A stretch of DNA of 64,000 nt from Streptomyces platensis (GCF_008704855.1 NZ_CP023691.1:992001-1056000), one strand, 5' to 3'; positions 24,451 to 33,011 are shown, counted from the stretch's first letter. The notes: generated from the letters alone by a model not told the origin. A program made the numbers and translations.

Positions 24451-24894
24451 ATGAACACCCGCAGGTCACACCCCGCCGGGGTTTCCGAGGACAGGCTGAG
24501 CCGGCCAGGCATACAGCAGGCGTTCCGCAGTGCCAAGGTGCTCGTCGGCTGCTATGTCGGCCTCAGTGCGCTGACGCTCCTCGCCATCATCCTGCTGCGC
24601 GACCACCCTGACCTCGTGACCGATGCCGTCTGGGTCCGCGCGAGCATCGTCGTGGCCACTTCCCTGCTCATGGCCTCTTTCGCCGCTCGGGCGGCCCGCG
24701 GCCATCGTCGCTCCTGCCTCCGGCTGCGATGGGCCTCCGGCATCATGCTCGTGGCCATCGCGGTCATCATCGTGGTGCCGGGCGCTTTTCCGCTGTGGCT
24801 GAAGGTGGAGCAGGGCGTGTGCGGTCTTCTGCTGGCCGGGGTCGTCGTGAACGTGAACGGCAAGGAATTGCGCGCTGCGTTCGCCGATAAGTAG
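24451..24894 (+). CDS. four-span membrane protein, unknown function
   Basis: A 147-residue protein with membrane helices at about 30-50 (VLVGCYVGLSALTLLAIILL), 63-84, 96-113 (ASGIMLVAIAVIIVVPGAF) and 115-133 (KVEQGVCGLLLAGVVVNVNG), ending in a short charged tail. Small four-helix proteins of this type are common in Streptomyces without assigned role. ATG at 24451 with GAAGGGA about 7 bases upstream. The longer in-frame extension to 24232 is rejected as non-coding in character. Confidence 0.75.
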   Translation: MNTRRSHPAGVSEDRLSRPGIQQAFRSAKVLVGCYVGLSALTLLAIILLRDHPDLVTDAVWVRASIVVATSLLMASFAARAARGHRRSCLRLRWASGIMLVAIAVIIVVPGAFPLWLKVEQGVCGLLLAGVVVNVNGKELRAAFADK

Positions 24895-24903
24895 GGCTGG
24901 CTG

Positions 24904-24942
24904 ACGGATCTGCGCGGACGAGGCCGACTCGCGCAGATCCGT
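24904..24942. terminator. perfect 13-bp bidirectional hairpin
   Basis: Arms 24904-24916 and 24930-24942 are perfect complements with a 13-base loop. It stands 9 bases after the membrane-protein stop and 20 bases before the stop of the converging lipoprotein gene, so it can end both transcripts. Confidence 0.85.
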
Positions 24943-24962
24943 CGGTGGGAGAACCGTCGAGG

Positions 24963-25460
24963 TCAGTCGAGATCGTCCGAGTAGTCGGTTGTGGCGCAGC
25001 CGTCGATTTCGCCGTCGTCCGCCGAACTTCCGGAGGGGGCCTTGAAGTCCGGGGTGCAGTTGAGGAACAGCAGCCCGGACTTGAGGAGTTGGCGGCGCTG
25101 GTCGTCGCTGCTCGGGTCGACGGCGAAGTCGTCGCCGATCATGAGGTCGTCCTGTTCGTCCTTGTCCCCCCTGACGGCGGTCTGGAACGCCTCCATGTCC
25201 TCGATGGTGAGGAAGTCGACGTCACCGCCGCCGTCCGCCGGGTCCTCGCACTCGCCGCCGCCGTTGATGCCCGTCATCCCCATGGCTTCCACCCGCTGCA
25301 CCTCGGGAGGCGAGGCGATGTCGATGCTCTCGCAGTGGAGCGACGACCGGAGGAAGTCCCCGGCTTCCTGGGGCGAGCCCGCGGAGGGCAGGCCGCAGGC
25401 GGAGACCGACGCCAAGGCGCAGACGGTTCCGACAGTGGCAAGTATTCGGTGGAAACGCAT
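24963..25460 (-). CDS. secreted lipoprotein, unknown function
   Basis: A 165-residue protein with a type II signal peptide: MRFHRILATVGTVCALASVS followed by AC-G, Cys being the lipidation site. The mature part is acidic and Gly/Asp-rich (GGGECEDPADGGGDVDFLTI) with further cysteines (SLHCES, LNCTPD, DGCATTD) that may pair outside the cell. No family recognised. The ATG at 25460 is preferred because the signal peptide starts there and AAAGGGACGTC precedes it. Confidence 0.8.
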   Translation of the reverse strand: MRFHRILATVGTVCALASVSACGLPSAGSPQEAGDFLRSSLHCESIDIASPPEVQRVEAMGMTGINGGGECEDPADGGGDVDFLTIEDMEAFQTAVRGDKDEQDDLMIGDDFAVDPSSDDQRRQLLKSGLLFLNCTPDFKAPSGSSADDGEIDGCATTDYSDDLD

Positions 25461-25879
25461 GACGTCCCTTTGCAGTTGTGGCTTTGGGCCGAGCACGCGC
25501 CTACCGGCTACGGCGGGCAGCGCCTCGGCTGCGAAGGAGAAGAGAGCCCGCGGCTCTCTCCCCCGCTCCCCCGCCGTGATCAGTTGACCGGGACATGGTA
25601 TGCGGAGGCCCAGGTCAAGGACGCACCGTCACTCGCCCCGTCGGTTGCCGAGGGGGAGGGTGGGCCGTCGGCGGTAGCCGTCGAGCGGTGCGGCGGACTC
25701 CCCCGAGTTGAGCGGAGTCGGCGGCCGATGCCCGACGTCCGATAGCCGATGGCCGTTTTTCTGCGCAACCGAGCTCCGGATAGACATTCTTCTTCTCCTC
25801 TCCCGAGTCTTGCGCCGCCCCCTCGATAGTGGCGCGCACGCACACCGCCGACACGCTTCGGGACGAGAGGCAGGCAGCC
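25461..25879. other. 419-bp divergent intergenic region
   Basis: It lies between the lipoprotein and AbgT-type genes. It contains a perfect hairpin AGAGAGCC-CGC-GGCTCTCT (25541-25559). A TTTTTCTG stretch follows at about 25754, then a short purine-rich run, before the GAGAGG ribosome binding site at 25865. Otherwise nothing I can name. Confidence 0.5.
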
Positions 25880-27436
25880 ATGAAGGCACTGGAACGGAAC
25901 GCGCTTTTGCGGGACGGATTGCTGGGACGAGTGGAGCGATGGGTCAACCGGCTGCCGAACCCGTTTGTGCTGTTTGCCGGCATCTTCGGCGTGGCCGCTG
26001 TGATGTCGACGGTGATCGCCGCCTTCGATGTGGCCGTTCAGGTGCCGGGGGAGAAAGGCTCAACTCCGGTGCTCGGCGCGCTGACGCCGGAGGGCCTCAG
26101 TCACCTTCTCGCCACGGCCATCGATTCCTTCATGGCCTTCCCCGCACTCGGGCCGGTGCTGGTCATCGCCATGGGGATAGGGGTCGCGCAGGGTACCGGC
26201 GCCCTGGAGTGTCTGATGCGGATCGCGTTCCTGCGGGTGTCGCGGCGCTGGGTTCCCTACCTGGTCGCCTTTGTCGCGTGCCAGGGGCACGTACTGGCCG
26301 ATTCCGCCTACATCCTGCTGCCGTCACTGGCCGCGATCGTCTTCAAGGCGGTGGGGCGGAACCCGGTGGCGGGTCTGCTCGGTGCCTTTGTGTGCGTGGG
26401 GAGCGGCTATGACGGCGGGATTCTGCTCGGCACTCTCGATGTGACCACGACCGGGATCACGAAGAGCGCGGCGGATCTGCTGCCGGGCATCGACGGCTAC
26501 CAGGTCCATATCGCCATGAACTGGTTCTTCACCGCGGCGACCGGACTTCTGCTGCCCCTGGTCGGCGGTTTCCTCATCGACCGGGTCCTCGAACCCCGGC
26601 TGGCGCCCTGGAACCCGAAGTACGACCCGGCGCATACCGTTGCGGAGGACGGTGCGGCCACGGAGGTGCTGGCGACCCCGGCGCAGCGCCGGGCGCTGCT
26701 GATCAGCGGTGGGGTGACGCTGGCGGCCGCCGCGGCGATGGTCACCGCGTGGCTGCTGCCGGGCAGCCCGCTGCGCGGGGAGGACGGGGTGCTGGCCCCC
26801 TCCCCCTTCGTCGACAGCCTCGCCCTCGTGCTGTCCGGGCTGTTCTTCCTCTTCGGCATCGTCTACGCCCGCTGCGGTGGGGTCGACAAGGAGGCGCGCG
26901 CCGTCTACCCGCACCTCATCGGCGCGGTGCGGGACATGTCCGGGTTCGTGGTGCTCGTTTTCGCGATCGCGCAGACCATCAATCTGCTGACGTGGAGCAA
27001 CTTGGGCAAGCTGTTCGCCATCGGTCTCGCGGACGGGGCGAAGTCCGTCGGACTCGGCGGATTCGGGATTCTGCTCGCGGTCGTCCTGGTGACCTCGCTG
27101 CTGAATCTGTTGATCACCTCGGGCTCCGCCCTGTGGTCGATCCTGGGCACCGTCATGGTGCCGGCCGGGATGCTGCTGGGCCTGTCGCCCGCCGCCATGC
27201 ATGCGGCCTTCCGGATCGGCGACTCGGTGACCGGGGCGATCACGCCCATGCAGGTCTTCCTGTACTTCGCGCTGGTCTCGGCGCAGAAGTACCAGCCCGA
27301 GCTGAGACTCGGCACGGTCATCTCCCGGCTGGTGCCGTTCGCGCTGTCCTTCGCGGCGGTCTGGACCGTCATCCTCACCGGGTTCTACTTCCTCGACCTG
27401 CCGCTGGGCCCCGGCGCCCCCATCCACCTTCCGTAA
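25880..27436 (+). CDS. AbgT-family transporter
   Basis: A 518-residue, multi-span inner-membrane protein of the AbgT family (p-aminobenzoyl-glutamate uptake, antimetabolite export). Visible family features: VERWVNRLPNPFVLFAGIFG at the start, then PVLVIAMGIGVAQGTGALEC, VACQGHVLADSAYILLPSLA and, late in the protein, SALWSILGTVMVPAGMLLGL and GDSVTGAITPMQVFLYF, which match the conserved hairpin and span regions. ATG at 25880 follows GAGAGG by 9 bases; an alternative GTG at 25829 adds 17 residues. It is followed after 39 bp by an amidase, probably in one operon. The pairing suggests uptake of an acyl-amino-acid or amide that the amidase cleaves, or movement of a product of the nearby amino-acid oxidase. 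Confidence 0.9.
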   Translation: MKALERNALLRDGLLGRVERWVNRLPNPFVLFAGIFGVAAVMSTVIAAFDVAVQVPGEKGSTPVLGALTPEGLSHLLATAIDSFMAFPALGPVLVIAMGIGVAQGTGALECLMRIAFLRVSRRWVPYLVAFVACQGHVLADSAYILLPSLAAIVFKAVGRNPVAGLLGAFVCVGSGYDGGILLGTLDVTTTGITKSAADLLPGIDGYQVHIAMNWFFTAATGLLLPLVGGFLIDRVLEPRLAPWNPKYDPAHTVAEDGAATEVLATPAQRRALLISGGVTLAAAAAMVTAWLLPGSPLRGEDGVLAPSPFVDSLALVLSGLFFLFGIVYARCGGVDKEARAVYPHLIGAVRDMSGFVVLVFAIAQTINLLTWSNLGKLFAIGLADGAKSVGLGGFGILLAVVLVTSLLNLLITSGSALWSILGTVMVPAGMLLGLSPAAMHAAFRIGDSVTGAITPMQVFLYFALVSAQKYQPELRLGTVISRLVPFALSFAAVWTVILTGFYFLDLPLGPGAPIHLP

Positions 27437-27475
27437 GCACCTCCCCGACAACCGAGACAAGGACTGCTGATCTTT

Positions 27476-28966
27476 GTGACCGAGAACGATCTCCTGTGGC
27501 TGCCGGCCCGGGAACTGGTGGAACTCCAGCGGCGCCGCGAGGTCTCGGCGCGCGAGATCCTCGATGCGCACCTCGCCCAGATCGACGCGGTGAACCCGAA
27601 GGTCAACGCGATCATCACGCTCGCCGAGGACCGCGCCCGGGAGCTCGCCGCCCGCGCCGATGCCGCCGCCGCACGGGGCGAACTGCTGGGTCCGCTGCAC
27701 GGCCTCCCGGTCGCGCACAAGGACCTCGCCCCGACCAAGGGCATCCGGACGACCTACGGTTCTCCGCTCTACGCCGACCATGTGCCAGACCATGACGCGC
27801 TGGTCGTGGAGCAGTTGGTGCACGCGGGTGCCGTGACGGTGGGCAAGACCAATGTGCCCGAGTTCGGTGCGGGCATCCAGAGCACCAACGAGCTGTTCGG
27901 GCCGACCCGCAACCCGTACGACCTGAGTCTGACGGCCGGTGGCAGCAGTGGGGGTGCGGCGGCCGCCGTCGCGACGGGCATGGTGGCCCTCGCCGATGGC
28001 GGTGACACCGGCGGCTCGCTGCGCAATCCGGCGACCTTCTGCAATGTGGTGGGGCTGCGGCCCTCGGTGGGGTCGGTTCCGATGTGGCCGGCCAAGGATC
28101 CGTTCGCACCGCTGAGCATCCAGGGCCCGCTCGGCCGCACCGTCGATGATGTCGCGCTCCAGATGGCGGTGTTGACCCGGGCCGATCCCAGGTCTCCCTG
28201 GGCCCTGGGCGATCCGTCCCGGTTCCATGCCGGTCTGGAGGATGACTTCTCGGACGTACCGGTGGCGTGGAGTCCGGACCTCGGCGGTCAACTGGCGGTC
28301 GACGACGCCGTACGCACCGCGATGGCCCCGGTGCCCGAGGCCCTGGCCGGGATCACCCGCAGGGCCGGTGTCGCGGCCCCGGACATGAGCGGCGCCGACG
28401 AGGCCTTCCGCACACTGCGCGGCTGGTACCGGGCGCTCAACTACGGTGACCGGTACGCCGCACACCCGGAGGCGTTCGGCATCAGGGTCCGCCAGGACAT
28501 CGAGAACGGACTGGCGACGACCTCGGCCGGTCTGATGCGCGCCCACAAGCTGCGCGGGCTGCTCTTCCAGCGGTTCGCGGAATTCACCCGCGAGTACCGC
28601 TATCTGGTGACGGTCACGACCCAGGTGCTGCCGTGGAGCGCGGAGCAGCTGTGGCCGGAGCGCATCGGGCACACCAGGAGCGAGAACTATCTCGACTGCA
28701 TGCGCTCCATGTACTGGTTCACGGTGCTCGGTGTGCCCGCCCTGTCGGTGCCGGCCGGCTTCACGGCGGACGGGCTGCCGGTCGGGGTGCAGATCATTGG
28801 GCGCAGCGGCGACGACCTCGGCGTATTGCGGCTGGCCCGGCAGATCGAGCGGACCCTCGGTGCGGGGCGGCGGCGGCCGGCCGTCGCACTCCCGGTCATG
28901 GGCAGCGGTACGGACGATGCCCGCGTCACCGGCGGCGGTACGGGCAGCGCCCCCGTCACCGGCTGA
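27476..28966 (+). CDS. amidase-signature hydrolase (IaaH-like candidate)
   Basis: A 496-residue Ser-cisSer-Lys amidase. Lys82 is in GLPVAHKDLAPTKG, the cis-Ser region in TAGGSSGGAAA (154-163), and the nucleophile Ser181 in GGDTGGSLRNP. The typical C-terminal lobe is complete (VLGVPALSVPAGFTADGLPV, GVQIIGRSGDD). It is preceded by the AbgT-type transporter and meets the Lrp gene tail to tail, sharing 11 bp. Amidases of this class include IaaH, which hydrolyses the amide made by the IaaM monooxygenase. An IaaM-type gene lies 1.5 kb away. A role in making the acid form of a polyketide starter is therefore possible, but it may equally serve amide catabolism. GTG start, AAGGA 12 bases upstream. Confidence 0.88.
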   Translation: MTENDLLWLPARELVELQRRREVSAREILDAHLAQIDAVNPKVNAIITLAEDRARELAARADAAAARGELLGPLHGLPVAHKDLAPTKGIRTTYGSPLYADHVPDHDALVVEQLVHAGAVTVGKTNVPEFGAGIQSTNELFGPTRNPYDLSLTAGGSSGGAAAAVATGMVALADGGDTGGSLRNPATFCNVVGLRPSVGSVPMWPAKDPFAPLSIQGPLGRTVDDVALQMAVLTRADPRSPWALGDPSRFHAGLEDDFSDVPVAWSPDLGGQLAVDDAVRTAMAPVPEALAGITRRAGVAAPDMSGADEAFRTLRGWYRALNYGDRYAAHPEAFGIRVRQDIENGLATTSAGLMRAHKLRGLLFQRFAEFTREYRYLVTVTTQVLPWSAEQLWPERIGHTRSENYLDCMRSMYWFTVLGVPALSVPAGFTADGLPVGVQIIGRSGDDLGVLRLARQIERTLGAGRRRPAVALPVMGSGTDDARVTGGGTGSAPVTG

Positions 28967-30008
28967 GGCCGCTCGGCCGCCAGATGTCGAGGGGGACGAC
29001 GCCACGGCTTCGTCCCCACACATCGAGCAGATGACCGCACAGCTTGTCCTGGCGCAGCACCACGGAGCGGTCCGCGATGGCCGCGTACGGCAGCGCCCGG
29101 CGCAGCTGCACCGCCCAGTCGTGGAGCGCGTCCACCGAGTGCAGGGTGACGGTGACCAGCAGGTTGTTCGCGCCGGACAGTGCCGCGCAGCTGCGGGTCT
29201 CCGGGAAGGCGCCGAGCGTCCGGCCGGCCTCCTCCAGCCGCTCGTCCGGGACGTTGAGCCACAGCAGGGCGCCGGTCGGCCAGCCCGCCAGGGGCCGGGC
29301 GACATCGCAGCGCAGGAGCAGGTCGCGGTTGCCCAGCAGCCGGTTCAGCCGGCGCTGCACGGTCCGAGGGGTGACCCCCAGTTCCGTGGCGATATCGGTG
29401 TAGCGGAGCCGGCCGTCCTTGCTCAGCGCGACGATCAGTTCGCGCTCCCAGGTGCTGTACGCGGTGGCCTCGGCGCCCGGCGGTTCCGGCCCGGTACGGA
29501 GCAGAGTCCGCTCCTGGCGCTGGTTCAGCACGCCCAGGCGCCACTGTGATCCGGTGCGGAAGTTGCGGGTCACCAGGTGGGAGCGGACCCGGACGACGCC
29601 CTCCTGCTGGGGCAGACTCGTGAGGAGGTAGTCGGACATCGAGGCGAAGTCCGGGGTGAAGGCGATGGCGAAGAGGTCGTAGGTGCCGGCGACATGTTGG
29701 AGGGTGAGCACGTGGGGCTGGCGGGACAGCTCGGCCGATACCTGAGCGGCGCTGCCCGGCTCGCAGTGGATTTCGACGAAGGCCCGGCACGTCCGGTAGA
29801 GGAGACCGGGGCCCAGCGCGGGGGTGACCCAGGCCAGGCCCTTGCTGCTGAGGCGCTCCCATCGGCGGGCCAGTGTCACCGCGTCCTGGCCGAGCACCTT
29901 TTCCAGCTCGCTCCAGGTCGCGCGGGGTGCGGTCTGGAGGGCGTTGGCCAGCAGCAGATCGTCCTCGTCCAGCTGCTCCGGACGCGGCACCTCGGTTTCG
30001 CTGCTCAC
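28956..30008 (-). CDS. Lrp/AsnC-family regulator with duplicated domains
   Basis: A 350-residue regulator made of two Lrp-like units. Unit 1: LDEDDLLLANALQTAPRATW helix-turn-helix region, then a RAM-like ligand domain (CRAFVEIHCEPGSAAQVSAE, VAGTYDLFAIAFTPDF). Unit 2: ELIVALSKDGRLRYTDIATE, LGVTPRTVQRRLNRLL (a canonical Lrp HTH) and a second ligand domain (GALLWLNVPDERLEEAGRTL, ALSGANNLLVTVTLHSVDAL). Double Lrp proteins are common in actinobacteria and sense amino acids or derivatives. It is transcribed away from the flavin amino-acid oxidase, 432 bp apart, and may respond to that enzyme's substrate. The stop overlaps the amidase stop by 11 bp. Confidence 0.9.
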   Translation of the reverse strand: MSSETEVPRPEQLDEDDLLLANALQTAPRATWSELEKVLGQDAVTLARRWERLSSKGLAWVTPALGPGLLYRTCRAFVEIHCEPGSAAQVSAELSRQPHVLTLQHVAGTYDLFAIAFTPDFASMSDYLLTSLPQQEGVVRVRSHLVTRNFRTGSQWRLGVLNQRQERTLLRTGPEPPGAEATAYSTWERELIVALSKDGRLRYTDIATELGVTPRTVQRRLNRLLGNRDLLLRCDVARPLAGWPTGALLWLNVPDERLEEAGRTLGAFPETRSCAALSGANNLLVTVTLHSVDALHDWAVQLRRALPYAAIADRSVVLRQDKLCGHLLDVWGRSRGVVPLDIWRPSGLSR

Positions 30009-30210
30009 CTGGCGAGTCTATAGAGGGGGCGCTTCCCTCTCCAGGATGTCGCCTCGTATGGCCGCCGGACCGTAATCCTGGGGCCGGGGAGCCGGGCCCG
30101 CCCGCAGCGAAACAGGGAGGCCGGCGGAGAGGAATTCCGGCAGGTGGAGTTCCTGGCCCGGCGGCCGCCGAGGGCGGGGCAAAATACGCTCCGGGCTCGC
30201 GCGACAGATA

Positions 30211-30231
30211 CCCCTGAATCACCTTCAGGGG
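30211..30231. promoter_or_regulatory. perfect 8-bp inverted repeat, candidate operator
   Basis: CCCCTGAA and TTCAGGGG flank a 5-base centre. It lies 202 bases upstream of the Lrp start codon and 210 upstream of the oxidase start. It may be an Lrp-site or another operator. Confidence 0.4.
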
Positions 30232-30276
30232 GTGCGCGCGGATCTGCGGGTTCCGGCTTTGCGAAGCCGGGGTCGG

Positions 30277-30284
30277 TAGGGGTT
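30277..30284 (+). promoter_or_regulatory. TAGGGGTT motif before the amino-acid oxidase
   Basis: TAGGGGTT reads in the direction of the oxidase gene, 157 bases before its ATG. The same motif, in the same orientation to the gene, precedes the type II thioesterase (33003-33011) and the Dieckmann cyclase (46811-46829). Confidence 0.35.
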
Positions 30285-30313
30285 GCCGGGCGTTATGCAC
30301 GGAAATTAGGTTC

Positions 30314-30333
30314 CCACCGGGGAATACCGGTGG
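30314..30333. promoter_or_regulatory. 7-bp inverted repeat before the amino-acid oxidase
   Basis: CCACCGG (30314-30320) and CCGGTGG (30327-30333) are perfect arms round GGAATA, about 108 bases before the ATG. The position suits an operator or activator site. Confidence 0.4.
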
Positions 30334-30440
30334 CCCACGGGGAACTTCGTACGGCGCGTGCCGGCACTCCGCTCTGCGGGAACGCCGACCCGAGTGGTAT
30401 CGGGCTCCGCTCCGACCGCGACCGATCGAGAGGTTGCCTC

Positions 30441-32096
30441 ATGAGCTTGGCCAGTTCGGAACGAGTGACCATGTTCGTACCGGATTTCCCTTTCGCCTAT
30501 GACGACTGGCTGCGACATCCGGCCGGGCTCGGCACCGTACCCCGGCATCGGCACGGCACCCCGGTGGCAGTGATCGGCGGCGGGATGTCCGGGATGACCG
30601 CGGCCTATGAGCTGATGCGGCTCGGGCTGCGGCCGGTGGTGTACGAGGCCGAGCAACTGGGCGGGCGGATGCGTTCGGTGCCGTTCCCGGAATATCCCGC
30701 GTTACAGGCCGAGATGGGCGCGATGCGCTTTCCGCTGTCGGCGACCACGCTGTTCCATTACATCGACGCGCTCGGGCTGCGTACCTCGCCGTTCCCCAAT
30801 CCGCTGGCGTCCTGCACCCCGGCCACTCTGGTGAATCTGGAGGGACGCTCGCACCGGGCGCGGTCGGCGGCCGACCTGCCCGCGGAGTTCCAGGAAGTGG
30901 CGGATGCCTGGGCCAAGGTGTTGCAGGACCGCGCCGAACTCTCCAGCTTGCAGGACGCGATCCGCCGCCGCGATATACCCGTACTGAAGGCGATTTGGAA
31001 TCAGCTGGTCAAGGAGTACGACGACCAGTCTTTTTATGGCTTTCTCGCCACCAGTCCGGCCTTTGCGTCCTTCCGGCACCGGGAGATCTTCGGTCAGGTC
31101 GGTTTCGGCACCGGCGGCTGGGACACGGACTTTCCGAATTCCATCATCGAGATCCTCCGTGTCGTGTGCACCGCGGCGGACGACGACCAGATGACGATCG
31201 CGGGCGGCGCTCAGCAAGTGCCCCGTGGGCTGTGGACGCTGCGGCCCGACCGGCTCGCGCACTGGCCGGCCGGGACCTCGCTGGCCGGTCTGCACGAGGG
31301 CGCGCCGCGGCCCGCGGCCGTGGGCATCCGGCGCGATGCCCAGGGCTATACGGTGACGGACGCCGACGGGCGCCGGGACCGGTATCCGGCCGTGGTGTTC
31401 AGCCCGCATGTCTGGGCCCTGCTCAATCATGTGGACAGCGATCCGGAGCTGCTCCCGGCCGACCTGTGGAGCGCCGTCGAACGCACCCACTACATGGGTT
31501 CCTCGAAGGTGTTCGTGCTGACGGACCGGCCTTTCTGGCTGGACACCGACCCGGACACCGGCCGGATGGCGATGGGTATGACGCTCACGGACCGGATGCC
31601 GCGCAGTGTCTACCTCTTCGACTCGGGCCCGGACCAACCAGGTGTGATGTGCCTGTCCTACACCTGGAACGACGACTCGCTGAAGTTCGCCACCTTGTCG
31701 GCGGAGCAGCGGCTCGAACTTCTGCTGACCAAACTGAGCGAGATCTATCCCGGGGTGGACATCCGCTCGCACCTCATCAGCGCACCGCTGACGATCACCT
31801 GGGAGACCGAGCCGCGCTTCATGGGGGCCTTCAAGGCCAATCTGCCGGGTCACTATCGCTATCAGCGCCGTCTGTTCAGCCACTTCATGCAGCACGATCT
31901 CGCCCCGCGGCATCGCGGCTTCTTCCTGTGCGGTGACGACATCTCGTGGACCGGCGGGTTCGCCGAGGGCGCCGTGACCACGGCGCTGAACGCGGTCTGG
32001 GGCGTGGTCAACCACCTCGGCGGCAGCACGGATCCGGCGAACCCCGGCCCCGGTGATGTCTTCCACGAGATCGCGCCGGTCCGGCTCCCGGAGTAG
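30441..32096 (+). CDS. FAD amino-acid 2-monooxygenase, IaaM-like
   Basis: A 551-residue flavoenzyme of the monoamine-oxidase fold. The FAD dinucleotide motif is VAVIGGGMSGMTAAYELMRLG (about 42-62, shortened here by one end), with E69 and GGRMRS following. AEMGAMRFPLSATTLFHYID contains Arg96 of the GAMR motif that holds the substrate carboxylate in tryptophan 2-monooxygenase. TFPD-like, GTGGWDTDFPNSIIEILRVV, THYMGSSKVFVLTDRPFW, LSYTWNDDSLKFATL and GDDISWTGGFAEGAVTTALN follow the order of IaaM and arginine or lysine monooxygenases. Such enzymes turn an amino acid into the one-carbon-shorter amide. In guanidino-polyketide clusters the arginine version makes 4-guanidinobutyramide for the starter. 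Substrate here is inferred, not read. ATG with GAGAGG 8 bases upstream. Confidence 0.9.
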   Translation: MSLASSERVTMFVPDFPFAYDDWLRHPAGLGTVPRHRHGTPVAVIGGGMSGMTAAYELMRLGLRPVVYEAEQLGGRMRSVPFPEYPALQAEMGAMRFPLSATTLFHYIDALGLRTSPFPNPLASCTPATLVNLEGRSHRARSAADLPAEFQEVADAWAKVLQDRAELSSLQDAIRRRDIPVLKAIWNQLVKEYDDQSFYGFLATSPAFASFRHREIFGQVGFGTGGWDTDFPNSIIEILRVVCTAADDDQMTIAGGAQQVPRGLWTLRPDRLAHWPAGTSLAGLHEGAPRPAAVGIRRDAQGYTVTDADGRRDRYPAVVFSPHVWALLNHVDSDPELLPADLWSAVERTHYMGSSKVFVLTDRPFWLDTDPDTGRMAMGMTLTDRMPRSVYLFDSGPDQPGVMCLSYTWNDDSLKFATLSAEQRLELLLTKLSEIYPGVDIRSHLISAPLTITWETEPRFMGAFKANLPGHYRYQRRLFSHFMQHDLAPRHRGFFLCGDDISWTGGFAEGAVTTALNAVWGVVNHLGGSTDPANPGPGDVFHEIAPVRLPE

Positions 32097-32123
32097 GCGT
32101 GCGGGGTCTTCGGACCACGTGCG

Positions 32124-32153
32124 GAGGGCCTGCACCAGGCGGTGCAGGCCCTC
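32124..32153. terminator. perfect 13-bp bidirectional hairpin
   Basis: Arms 32124-32136 and 32141-32153 are perfect complements with a 4-base loop. It lies between the stops of the oxidase (+) and the thioesterase (-), so it can end both. Confidence 0.9.
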
Positions 32154-32168
32154 GTCGTCTCTCCGCCG

Positions 32169-32930
32169 TCAGACGGTTCCGGAAGTCGCCGACACCGCTT
32201 GGGAGATGGCGGCAATGATGCGGGGCGCCTGGGCGTTCAGGTAGAAGTGCCCGCCGGGGTAGGTCTGCAACTCGAAGCTGCCCATGGTGTGGTCGACCCA
32301 GGAGCGGGCCTCGTCGATGCTGACCTTCGGGTCGCTTTCCCCGATCATGGCGTAGACGGGGCAGTTGAGCGGCGGTCCCGGCTGATAGCGGTAGGTCTCC
32401 GCGGCCCGGTAGTCGCTGCGGATCGCGGGCAGCACCGCGCGGAGCATCTCCTCGTCGTCCAGCGTCTGGGACTCGGTGCCGTTGAGCGCCTTGATCTCCC
32501 GGACCAGTGCGGCGTCGTCGTACAGATGCGCCGTCTCCTCACGGTGCCGGGACGGTGCCCGGCGGCCGGAGGCGAACAGGGCCTGGAGGGTGATGTCGCG
32601 CTGTTCGAGACGGAGCGCCACCTCGAAGGCGAGGGTGGCGCCCATGCTGTGGCCGAAGATCGCCAGCGGCCGGTCGGTCCAGGGCAGCAGCCGCTCGGTC
32701 ACCTCGTCGGCGAGGTCAGCGATGTTGTCCAGGCAGGGCTCGGTGCGGCGGTCCTGACGGCCGGGGTACTGAACCGCCAGTACATCGATCGCCGGGGCGA
32801 GCGCCCTGGAGACCGGGAAGTAGAAGCTGGCCGAGCCGCCGGCGTGGGGCAGGCAGACCAGCCTGGTCGCCGCCTCCGGCGCGGGATGGAACCGTCGGAT
32901 CCACAGATCCTCATCGGCGTGCGCGTTCAC
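32169..32930 (-). CDS. type II thioesterase
   Basis: A 253-residue alpha/beta hydrolase that removes mis-primed acyl groups from carrier proteins of PKS/NRPS lines. The family start RLVCLPHAGGSASFYFPVSR is followed by VLAVQYPGRQDR, the nucleophile elbow IFGHSMGATL (Ser95), the Asp strand YAMIGESDPKVS and the catalytic His in YPGGHFYLN. Length is normal. The GTG start at 32930 has GAGGGGAC 8 bases upstream, and the motif TTAGGGGTT lies 73 bases upstream. Type II enzymes edit lines and do not release the product, so release is left to the Dieckmann cyclase. Confidence 0.95.
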   Translation of the reverse strand: MNAHADEDLWIRRFHPAPEAATRLVCLPHAGGSASFYFPVSRALAPAIDVLAVQYPGRQDRRTEPCLDNIADLADEVTERLLPWTDRPLAIFGHSMGATLAFEVALRLEQRDITLQALFASGRRAPSRHREETAHLYDDAALVREIKALNGTESQTLDDEEMLRAVLPAIRSDYRAAETYRYQPGPPLNCPVYAMIGESDPKVSIDEARSWVDHTMGSFELQTYPGGHFYLNAQAPRIIAAISQAVSATSGTV

Positions 32931-33002
32931 GTGTGCGTCCCCTCAGATTTCCGTACGGGTGAAACCCCTCGCACGACAGTGCTTGCCGGCCGTGCCGTCG
33001 GC

Positions 33003-33011
33003 AACCCCTAA
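33003..33011 (-). promoter_or_regulatory. TTAGGGGTT motif before the type II thioesterase
   Basis: The minus strand reads TTAGGGGTT 73 bases before the GTG start. Weaker related copies are nearby (AACCCCT at 32963, GCCCCTA at 33024). It matches motifs before the amino-acid oxidase and the Dieckmann cyclase. Confidence 0.4.

Larger units (their letters stand above)
30009..30440. other. 432-bp divergent promoter region with palindromes
   Basis: It lies between the Lrp regulator and the amino-acid oxidase. It contains CCCCTGAA-TCACC-TTCAGGGG (30211-30231), TAGGGGTT (30277-30284) and CCACCGG-GGAATA-CCGGTGG (30314-30333), the last nested in an outer TTCCC/GGGAA pair. An in-frame extension of the oxidase reaches 30144 but is not protein-like. 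The region is the most palindrome-rich stretch outside genes here. Confidence 0.6.

Noticed and set aside
26324..29305. A 993-residue minus-strand frame opposite the AbgT and amidase genes
   Set aside because: Arg/Gly/Gln-rich shadow without domains; the plus-strand proteins carry family motifs.
32169..32930. Type II thioesterase as the chain-release enzyme
   Set aside because: It has the Ser-type editing-enzyme signature (GHSMG) and the dedicated Cys-type Dieckmann cyclase explains release better.
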